Positions 56,885-64,000 of a DNA stretch of 64,000 nt are shown in pieces. The notes below the pieces were generated by a model. It had not been told where the DNA came from, ran no database searches, and saw only the letters and a program-made list of their open reading frames with translations. The position numbers were made by a program, and so were the translations under genes. Source of the stretch: Streptomyces endophytica (GTDB lineage: Bacteria; Actinomycetota; Actinomycetes; Streptomycetales; Streptomycetaceae); assembly GCF_026153355.1 (NCBI RefSeq), contig NZ_CP110636.1, forward strand, positions 2,852,001-2,916,000, read 5' to 3'. Every line of letters starts with the position of its first letter. Within the stretch, counting starts at the first letter, position 1.

Positions 56885-57789
56885 ATGCCCGCCCGCACCT
56901 GGGTCCCCTCCGGCCCGTACGACCTGCACCGCACCCTGGGGGTGCTGCAGCGCGGCCCGGGCGACCCGGCCTTCGCGGTGCGAGGCGGGGAGATCTGGCG
57001 CGCCTGCCGCACGCCCCAGGGACCCGGCACGCTGTGCGTCGCGGCCCGCCCGGCCGACGGCGAGGTGGTGGCCGAGGCCTGGGGCCCCGGCGCCGAGTGG
57101 CTGCTCGACCGGCTGCCGCAGCTGCTGGGGAGGACGACGACCCGGCGCAGCTGACCGCCCGGCACCGCATCGTCCATGAAGCGCGCCGCCGCCACCCCGG
57201 CGTCCGGCTCGCCCGCACCGGCCTGGTCCTGGAATCGCTGATCCCGTCGATCCTGGAGCAGAAGGTCACCAGCGACGAGGCGTACCGCGCCTGGCGCCTG
57301 CTGCTCCAGCGGCACGGCGAGCCCGCGCCCGGCCCCTGGGAGCGGCTGCGGGTGATGCCCGATCCGCGCGGCTGGGCGCTGATCCCCTCCTGGGAGTGGC
57401 ACCGCGCCGGCGTGGACGCCAAGCGCTCCACCGCGATCCTGCGCGCCGTACGCGTGGCCCGCCGGATGGAGGAGGCCGCGCGGATGGACCTGTCCGACGC
57501 CACCCGCCGGCTGACGGCGATCCCCGGCATCGGCCCGTGGACCGCCGCCGAGACGCTCCAGCGCGCCCTGGGCGCCCCGGACGCGATCACGGTCGGCGAT
57601 CTGCACCTCCCGAAGATCATCGGCTACGCCCTCACCGGCCGCCGCGGCACGACCGACGCGGAGATGCTCGAACTCCTCGCGCCGTACGCCGGGCAGCGGC
57701 ACCGCGCCGCCCGGCTGATCCTGCTCTCCGGGATCACCCCGCCGCGGCGCGCCCCCCGGTTCCCGGTCGGCGATATCGCCCGCCTCTGA
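56885..57789 (+). CDS. DNA-3-methyladenine glycosylase II (AlkA-like); one frameshift near 57130
   Basis: About 301 residues. An N-terminal beta domain is followed by the HhH-GPD core: VLESLIPSILEQKVTSDEAYRAWRLLL, the helix-hairpin-helix LTAIPGIGPWTAAETLQRALG, and VGDLHLPKIIGYALTG with the catalytic Asp. It excises alkylated purines from DNA. Restoring one G at 57130 gives LLGEDDDPAQLTARHR. Convergent with the F420 gene, 28 bp apart. Confidence 0.9.
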
Positions 57790-57817
57790 GCCCGGCGGGG
57801 TCCGGTCAGGGGCCGCC

Positions 57818-59141
57818 TCAGCGCACGACCACGAAGTCGTCCGCGCTCCGTGCCGCCCGCGCCCGCGGCGCCTCGGCCGGACGCCCGATGGCCACCGCCC
57901 CCATCGGCTCCCAGTCGCCGGGCAGGCCCAGGACCTCCCGTACGACGTCCCGGCAGAACATCGTCGAGGAGATCCAGGCCGACCCCAGCCGCTCGCCCGC
58001 CAGCGCCACCAGGAAGTTCTGGATCCCCGCCCCGTGGGCGACGACGAACATCTCCCGCTCCGCCGCGTTGCGCCGCGCGTCCGGATAGCTGTGCGCGCCG
58101 TCCAGCACCATGCACGGCACCGCCAGATACGGCGCGTTCCGCAGCACGTCGCCGCGCCGCACCCGTTTGGCGATGGACTCCTCCGACTTGCCGTCGCCGC
58201 GCAGGTCCGCGATCCAGGCGTCCCGCATCGCGTCCAGCAGCCGCGCCCGCGCCTCGGCGGACTCCAGCAGGACGAACCGCCAGGGTGTGGTGTGGTGCGG
58301 CGCCGGTGCGGTGACCGCCGCGGCCACCGCGCGCCGCACCGCCCCCGGGTCCACCGGGTCGTCCGTGAAGGCCCGCACCGTACGTCGCAGCGTCACCGCC
58401 TCCCGTACCGCCTCGGAGGTGCCCAGCCGGAACATGTCGTCCGCGGCGCCGCGCAGCATCGCCCGCGCCCCGTCACCGGTCTCCTCGACGACGTGCCCCA
58501 GCCCGCGCACCACCGCGACCGGCAGCCCGGCCGCCTTGCCCTTCACCAGGTCGCCCGCCGCCGCGAGTTCGTCGGCGGTGGCCACCACGGTCGCGCTGAG
58601 CGGATTGCCGTACGCGTCCGTGCCGCCGCGCAGATCGTCCAGCACCCGCACCCCGGCCGCCCCGATGGCGACGTCGGTCAGACCGCTGCGCCAGGGCCGC
58701 CCGGAGGTGTCGCTGATGACGACGCCGACGTCCACGCCGAGTTCGGTGCGCAGCCCGGCCCGCAGGGCGCGCGCCGAGGCGTCCGGGTCCTCCGGCAGCA
58801 ACAGGACCGTGCCCGCGGGGGTTGGAGGCGTCGACGCCGGCCGCGGCCATCACCAGGCCCTGCCGGTTCTCGACGATCCGCAGCGTGCCCCGGCGGGCGA
58901 CCAGCCGCACGGTCTCCCGGTCGATCGCCGCCTCGCGGTCGGTGGCCTCGACGATCCGCCCCTCGGCCTTGCTGACGATCTTCGACGTCACCAACAGCAC
59001 GTCGCCGTCGGCGAGTTGGGGCGTGCCGTCGGCGGTCGCCGCGGCCGCGATCAGCTTCACCAGGTCGTCGCCGGGCCGCACCTCGCCGATGCCCAGCAGC
59101 GCCCAGACCCGGTACGCCGGCACGTCGGCGTCGCCGGTCAC
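57818..59141 (-). CDS. fbiB: F420:gamma-glutamyl ligase fused to a nitroreductase domain; one frameshift near 58818
   Basis: About 440 residues. The CofE domain reads [50 protein letters not shown], then [39 protein letters not shown]. The C-terminal half is a nitroreductase-fold FMN domain ([53 protein letters not shown]). Adds glutamates to F420-0 and reduces dehydro-F420. The break at 58818 in a C-run fits one extra C ([16 protein letters not shown]) or two missing bases. GTG 59141 overlaps the cofD stop by 4 bp. Confidence 0.9.
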
Positions 59142-60094
59142 GCCCGGACCTCCTCGGCCAGCGCCAGCGCCTCGCGCGCCATCGCGGCCGTGGCGTCCAG
59201 GTCGGTCATCATCAGCGGTACGGCCCGGCAGCGGATCCCGGCCGCCTCGACCTCGGCCACCGCGCCGGCGTCGACGGAGTCGACCAGCCAGCCGTCCAGC
59301 AGCCCGGAACCGTAGTGCCGGGCGACCGCCGCCGCGGTGGACTCCACGCCGACCGCCGCCAGCACCTTGTCCGCCATGCCGCGCACCGGCGCGTCCCCGA
59401 CGATCGGCGAGAGCCCGATCACCGGCACCCCGGCGTCCGCGATCGCCTCGCGGATCCCGGGCACGGCGAGGATGGTGCCGACGCTGACGACGGGGTTGGA
59501 CGGCGGGAAGAGGATGACGTCGGCTTCCCCGAGGGCCTCCAGGACCCCGGGCGCGGGCTTGGCCTGCTCGGCGCCCACCGGGACGACGGCCCGCGCGTCC
59601 ACGGAGGCGCGCAGCCGCACCCAGTACTCCTGGAAGTGCACGGCCCGCTGCTCGCCGTCCTCCTCGATCGCGACGTGGGTCTCGATCCGGTCGTCGGACA
59701 TCGGCAGCAGCCGCACGCCGGGCTGCCAGCGCGCGCAGAGCGCCTCGGTGACGGCGCTGAGCGGGAAGCCGGCGGCCAGCATCTGGGTCCGCACGATGTG
59801 GGTGGCGAAGTCCCGGTCGCCGAGGCCGAACCACTCGGGGCCGACGCCGTAGGCGGCCAGTTCCTCCTTGACCCGGAAGGTCTCGTCGGCGCGGCCCCAG
59901 CCCTGCTCCTCGTTGATGCCGCCACCGAGCGTGTACATCACGGTGTCGAGGTCGGGACACACCTTCAGGCCGAACAGGTGGATGTCGTCACCGGTGTTGC
60001 CGATGACGGTGATGTCCGCGTCCGGAGCCGCTGCCTTCAGTCCCCGCAGAAAGCGGGCGCCGCCGATACCGCCGGCCAGAACCACGATTCGCAT
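59138..60094 (-). CDS. cofD: 2-phospho-L-lactate (phosphoenolpyruvyl) transferase of F420 synthesis
   Basis: 318 residues (FbiA in mycobacteria), intact. It transfers the phospholactyl/phosphoenolpyruvyl moiety to FO. Motifs: [16 protein letters not shown] (glycine-rich nucleotide loop), [93 protein letters not shown] 60094 directly abuts a 56-bp tandem repeat. Coupled to fbiB. Confidence 0.95.
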   Translation of the reverse strand: MRIVVLAGGIGGARFLRGLKAAAPDADITVIGNTGDDIHLFGLKVCPDLDTVMYTLGGGINEEQGWGRADETFRVKEELAAYGVGPEWFGLGDRDFATHIVRTQMLAAGFPLSAVTEALCARWQPGVRLLPMSDDRIETHVAIEEDGEQRAVHFQEYWVRLRASVDARAVVPVGAEQAKPAPGVLEALGEADVILFPPSNPVVSVGTILAVPGIREAIADAGVPVIGLSPIVGDAPVRGMADKVLAAVGVESTAAAVARHYGSGLLDGWLVDSVDAGAVAEVEAAGIRCRAVPLMMTDLDATAAMAREALALAEEVRA

Positions 60095-60099
60095 AACGA

Positions 60100-60247
60100 C
60101 AGTGTGTCAGCCGAAGGCTGACTCGATGAGGGGCGGTGGTCGGGTGACGGGTGGGCAGTGTGTCAGCCGAAGGCTGACTCGATGAGGGGCGGTGGTCGGG
60201 CGACGGGTGGGCAGTGTGTCAGCCGAAGGCCGGCTCGATGAGGGGCG
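60100..60247. repeat. 56-bp tandem repeat (two full copies plus a partial) upstream of cofD
   Basis: Copies start at 60100, 60156 and 60212. Copies 1 and 2 differ at one of 56 positions; the third is partial and diverges after about 36 bp. Each unit has a 7-bp stem, GTCAGCC-GAA-GGCTGAC (60106-60122 in copy 1), broken in copy 3. The unit read leftward contains CACACT, a possible -10; in copy 1 it is 6 bp from the cofD ATG. Confidence 0.85.
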
Positions 60248-60259
60248 GGCGGCCCGGGC

Positions 60260-60756
60260 TCAGGACGGGGTGGTCTCCCGTGTCGCCGTGGAGCAGTGGG
60301 GCGCGTCGTGCATGGGCATTTCGGTCAGACCGGGGAAGTAGACGTGCAGGCTGACCGCGGGCGTCAGGGAGTCGTTGACGACCTCGTGGACGTAGCCGGG
60401 GGCGAAGACCTTCTGGGTGCCGGCGGCGAGGGCGCGCGGTCCGGCGGGGCCGTGTTCGGTCAACTCGCCTTCCAGGACGGTCAGTACGCCGGAGGACCGC
60501 CCGTGGTCGTGCCGTCCGCTGCCCTGGCCGGGGAGCCAGCTCAGCAGCCACACCTCGTAGCCGGGGCCGGTGCGCAGCCGGTGGTACCAGCGCGTGGTGG
60601 CGTCGTAGCGGACGAGCGGGGCCCAGGCGGCGCGGTCCGCGGCGATGGCGCGGGCGAGCCCGACGAAGCCGGCGACGGTGTCCGGGTGCGCGGGGACGGG
60701 CGGCAGGAGGTGGGGATGGCGAGCGGGTCGCCGGCGATCTGGACGTCGCTGTTCAT
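60260..60756 (-). CDS. Cysteine dioxygenase; one frameshift near 60712
   Basis: About 165 residues when repaired: MNSDVQIAGDPLAIPHLLPPVPAHPDTVAGFVGLARAIAADRAAW, then WLLSWLPGQGSGRHDHGRSSGVLTVLEGELTE with the HxH metal motif, and FAPGYVHEVVNDSLTPAVSLHVYFPGLTEMP with the third His. It oxidises cysteine to cysteinesulfinate. Restoring one C gives IPHLLPP. Its own stop is at 60260, ahead of the tandem repeat. Next to whiB, as in S. coelicolor from memory. Confidence 0.88.
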
Positions 60757-61460
60757 CGGTTTCGAGTTCCTCGGCGGAAGAGCTGGGGGGACCTCCCCGT
60801 CGTAGCCGGGGGGAGGGTGCGGCCGGCGCGGGCGGTCCCTGTGGGGTGCGCGGCGCGGGCGGGAAATGCGGGGCGCTGCGGGGTGGTGCGAGCGGAGAAG
60901 CTGGAGCTCAGTGGCATCAACAGCTGGAACAGCGACAGCGAGCCTGCGCAGCGCAGAGTGACCCGTAGGCACGGGTCAGTCGGGGCGCGGCAGTCACTGG
61001 CATGGGGTCAAGGAGACCGGGTTCCCGGCGCAATGTCAACCGGATGTCGGGTTTGCCGCGAATCTTTCACCGCATCCGGTTACTCCGGCCGGAGAAAGGT
61101 TTGTGCAGTCCTGGACGCGGAGACATCGACCGGCAACCGCTGCTCCAAACGCCGTTGCGGTCCCGTGATCCGTCTGTGATCTTCCCCGCTTCGGCGCGCG
61201 GGGTGCAACGCGAACGCCGCCTGATCACGTCTCCATGGATGACACGGACGTGCCGGGGGGCGCGCCCGGGGAAGTGTCCTGGTTTTTACTGATTTGAACA
61301 CTTTCCGCATCCGCTTGGTTCCGCCGAGTGAATAAGAGGCTCAATAGCAGATCTCGGCTTGACTGGCCCGGATCACCACACTTGTAATTTCACTCGTGTC
61401 GTTCAGCCGAAATCGATCACGGCTTGATCACGGGGACGTAAAGACAGACGAGGGGCGCAC
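60757..61460. other. Long regulatory region upstream of whiB
   Basis: 704 bp between the divergent cysteine dioxygenase and whiB. No supported gene; short frames are unsupported. The rightmost 100 bp is AT-richer and holds the whiB promoter. Several AGTGA/TCACT words (61327, 61390 region) could serve developmental regulators, but none forms a tight palindrome. Confidence 0.5.
61359..61388 (+). promoter_or_regulatory. whiB promoter
   Basis: TTGACT (61359-61364), an 18-bp spacer and TGTAAT (61383-61388) form a good vegetative-type promoter. The start would be near 61395, giving a leader of about 66 nt that ends with GAGGGGCGCAC before ATG 61461. Confidence 0.65.
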
Positions 61461-61724
61461 ATGACCGAGCTGTTCCAGGAATTGCTGGTCGAGGAGGCGG
61501 ACGAGGAGCTCGGCTGGCAGGAGCGCGCACTGTGCGCCCAGACCGATCCCGAGTCCTTCTTCCCGGAGAAGGGTGGCTCCACCCGCGAGGCGAAAAAGGT
61601 CTGTCTCGCCTGTGAAGTCCGGTCCGAGTGCCTCGAATACGCCCTCGCCAACGACGAGCGCTTCGGTATCTGGGGCGGTCTGTCGGAGCGCGAGCGGCGC
61701 CGGCTCAAGAAGGCCGCCGTCTGA
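61461..61724 (+). CDS. whiB: WhiB, iron-sulfur sporulation regulator
   Basis: 87 residues. Four cluster cysteines are visible: ERALCAQTDPESFFPEKGG, then VCLACEVRSECLEYALAND (spacing C-x-x-C-x5-C), followed by the G[I/V]WGG turn FGIWGGLSERERRRLKKAAV and its basic helix. WhiB binds a 4Fe-4S cluster and, with WhiA and the principal sigma factor, controls the switch from aerial growth to sporulation septation. The sequence is nearly identical to the S. coelicolor protein from memory. Confidence 0.97.
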   Translation: MTELFQELLVEEADEELGWQERALCAQTDPESFFPEKGGSTREAKKVCLACEVRSECLEYALANDERFGIWGGLSERERRRLKKAAV

Positions 61725-62040
61725 CCGTGACGAGTCAGCCACCCCTGCCCAGGGCGCGCGGTCTCTCGGACCCCGCCGCCGCACCGCCCCAACTCCCCAT
61801 ATCCCCCTATAGCGAACACTCCGCCTCCAGCGCACCGGGCGCCGGAGGCGGACTGCTGTGTACGGGCCCGGTCGGGGCACCGGCGCGAACCATTAGTGTG
61901 GGGCCCCGTCCGAGATGCGCCGCCGCCCACCGGGGCGCGCGCGTCGCCTCGTAGTCCGTCGCAGTGTCTTCCGGGGGCGGGGCCTCAAGCGGCTTCGCCG
62001 TGGGCCTTCGAACTCCCGGGTCCGGAGGGCCCGTACCTCG
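61725..62040. other. Intergenic region downstream of whiB
   Basis: 316 bp with no gene. It holds the whiB terminator (61821-61851) and presumably the promoter of the next gene; a TAGTGT at 61894-61899 is a possible -10. Confidence 0.4.
61821..61851 (+). terminator. Hairpin terminator of whiB
   Basis: CCGCCTCC (61821-61828) pairs with GGAGGCGG (61844-61851), and inner GCGC/GCGC extends the stem. Confidence 0.65.
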
Positions 62041-64000
62041 ATGTCCGTGCACAGCCAGTCGGCGGCGCAGGCCGCCTCATATGCAGCCGCCACGCCAGAG
62101 TTCCCGCGGCACGTCGTCACCGCCGTGATCGTCTCCCATGACGGCGCCCGCTGGCTGCCCGACGCGCTCACCGGCCTCCTCGGCCAGGAACGCCCGGTGC
62201 AGAACGCCATCGGCGCCGACACCGGCAGTGCGGACCACTCCGCGCAGCTGCTCGGCGAATCCCTCGGCGACGAACGCGTACTGCACCTCGCCCGCCGCTC
62301 CGGATTCGGCACCGCCGTCGACGAGGCGGTCCGCACCGCCCCCGTGCTCGGCCCGGACGACCTGCCGTACCTGCGCCGCCCCAGCGGCTGGGACCCGGTC
62401 AGCCGCACCTGGCGCGACGAGGCCTACGACATGCCGGAACTGCCGCACGGCGAACCGGTCCAGTGGCTGTGGCTGCTGCACGACGACTGCGCGCCCGAGC
62501 CGGACGCCCTCGCCGAACTGCTGCGGGTCGCCGACGCCAGCCCTCGGCCGTCATCGTCGGCCCCAAGCTTCGCAGCTGGTACGACCGCCGCCAGCTGCTC
62601 GAAGCCGGCGTCAGCATCGCCCGCAGCGGCCGCCGTTGGACCGGCCTGGACCGCCGCGAACAGGACCAGGGCCAGCACGACCAGGTCCGCCCGGTGCTGT
62701 CGGTCTCCACCGCCGGCATGCTCATCCGCCGCGACGTCTACGAGCAGTTGGGCGGCTTCGACCGCCGGCTGCCCCTGATGCGCGACGACGTCGACCTGTG
62801 CTGGCGCGCCCAGGCCGCCGGCCACCAGGTCCTCGTCGCCCCGGACGCGGTCCTCCGGCACGCCGAGGCCGCCGCCCGCGAACGCCGCCCCATCGACTGC
62901 GTCGGCCGCTCCGTCGCCAACCCGCACCGCGTCGACAAGGCCGGCGCCGTCTACACCCTGCTCACCAACACCCGCGGCGCCCTCCTCCCGTACGTCCTGC
63001 TGCGGCTGCTGCTCGGCACCCTCCTGCGGGTCCTCGCCTACCTCGTCGGCAAGGTCCCCGGCCAGGCCCTCGACGAACTCGCCGGCCTCTTCGGCACCCT
63101 GCTGCGGCCCGGCAAGATCCTCGCCGCCCGCAAACGCAGAGGCCGCCCCGCGGTCGAGGCGAGCGAGCTGCGGCCGCTCTTCCCGCCGCCCGGCGCGACC
63201 GTCCGGGCCACCGTCGAGCAGATCGCCGGCAACCTCTCCGGCCGGGCCGCCCCGGACGTGGCCTCGGCCGGCCGGCACGGCGCCGTCGAATCCGGGCCCG
63301 GCGGCGACGACGCCGACTTCCTGGAGATCGAGCAGTTCGCCCGGCTCAAGCGGATCGCCCGCAAACCGGCCCCGGTCCTCTTCCTCGTCCTGCTGGTCGT
63401 CTCGCTGATCGCCTGCCGCGGACTGCTCGGCTCCGGCGCCCTCAGCGGCGGCGCACTGCTGCCCGCCCCCGGCAGCGTCTCCGACCTGTGGTCGGCGTAC
63501 CTCGACAGCTGGCACGCGGTCGGCACCGGCGACGGCGCCGCCGCACCGCCCTACCTCGCCGTCGTCGCCCTGGTCTCCAGCGCCTTCCTCGGCTCCACCG
63601 GCTTCACGCTGACCCTGCTGCTGGTCTGCTCCGTCCCGCTGGCCGGCCTCACCGCCTACTTCGCCTCCCGCCCACTGGTCGCCTCCCGGCTGCTGCGGGC
63701 CTGGGGCAGCATCGCCTACGCCTTCCTGCCCGCCGCGGCCGGCGCACTGGCCGGCGGCCGGCTCGGCACCGCCGTCCTCGCGATCGTGCTGCCCCTCATG
63801 GCACGCGCCGCGATCGCCGCGAGCGGACTCCGGCTCCCCCTCGGCACCCGCCCCAGCTGGCGCGCCACCTGGGCGTACGCCCTGCTGATCACCTTCACCG
63901 CGGCCTTCACCCCCGTGGTCTGGCCGATGGCCGTGCTCCTCGGCGTCGGCCTGCTGGTGCTGCGGCTCCTTGACGGCAGCCGGGACCAGATCGTCAGCTA
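62041..64000 (+). CDS. Large membrane glycosyltransferase (GT2 plus multi-helix domain), 3' end outside window; one frameshift near 62542
   Basis: At least 650 residues. The GT2 domain reads VTAVIVSHDGARWLPDALTGLLGQ, WLWLLHDDCAPEPDALAELL (DxD-like), then after one restored C VIVGPKLRSWYDRRQLLEAG, LSVSTAGMLIRRDVYEQLGGFDRRLPLMRDDVDLCWRAQAAG. Membrane segments follow (PYVLLRLLLGTLLRVLAYLVG, PVLFLVLLVVSLIACRGLLG, TGFTLTLLLVCSVPLAGLTAY, ATWAYALLITFTAAFTPVVWPMAVLLGV) to the edge. Probably builds or exports a surface glycan. The start ATG 62041 gives MSVHSQSAAQAASYAAATPE. Confidence 0.85.

Noticed and set aside
60219..60551. Reading the cysteine dioxygenase in the frame that continues through the 56-bp repeat
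   Set aside because: That frame lacks the HxH motif; the frame ending at 60260 contains all three metal histidines.

Overview
The window is high-GC actinobacterial DNA, almost certainly a Streptomyces chromosome. Codon third positions are nearly all G or C, GTG and TTG starts are common, ATGA/GTGA overlaps link operons, and the right end carries a close match to the developmental regulator WhiB. From memory, the order hutU-hutF-hutI, sigma factor, peptide transporter, two-component pair, GtrA, purK-purE, UDP-glucose dehydrogenase, acyl-CoA dehydrogenase, LytR/CpsA/Psr (LCP) genes, mannose-1-phosphate guanylyltransferase, cofD/fbiB, cysteine dioxygenase and whiB follows the SCO3034-SCO3073 stretch of S. 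coelicolor. The stretch from 1 to about 16.7 kb looks accessory.

Region 1-12.3 kb is catabolic. It holds an NCS1 nucleobase/hydantoin-type permease, a LacI-controlled amidohydrolase/thiol-dioxygenase operon, an OpuC-like betaine-type ABC transporter, a histidine-ammonia-lyase homologue that lacks the Ala-Ser-Gly MIO triad, and an RpiR regulator. The NCS1 gene and the ABC operon share the same promoter/operator layout, so they are probably one regulon. Region 12.3-16.7 kb has a PLP decarboxylase and a four-gene ABC exporter operon with its own HTH regulator. Region 16.9-22.4 kb is a histidine-utilisation operon (urocanase, an M20 amidohydrolase, HutF, HutI) without HutH.

Region 22.5-29.2 kb has a SigB/SigF-type sigma factor, an STAS antagonist and an RsbW-like kinase, then three secreted or surface proteins built on a shared domain. 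Region 29.3-41.5 kb is mostly housekeeping: POT transporter, two-component system, GtrA, purKE, dipeptidase, UDP-glucose dehydrogenase and acyl-CoA dehydrogenase. Region 41.6-56.7 kb is a cell-envelope cluster: five LCP ligases, a glycosyltransferase, a VanZ-like protein, a PGRP amidase and a GDP-mannose pyrophosphorylase. Region 56.9-64 kb has a DNA glycosylase, two F420 biosynthesis genes, a cysteine dioxygenase, whiB and a large glycosyltransferase that runs off the end.

Two features cut across the whole window. First, four copies of a 435-605 bp nested inverted-repeat element with CCCCACGTA/TACGTGGGG ends sit at about 4.6, 11.7, 38.3 and 43.0 kb. Three of them fill the complete gap between convergent stop codons. 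Second, about 34 single-base frameshifts break otherwise good genes, nearly all repairable by restoring one G or C in a short run, and about 28 lie after 44 kb. I read these as consensus errors rather than pseudogenes, and I give such genes as single CDS features with the break marked.
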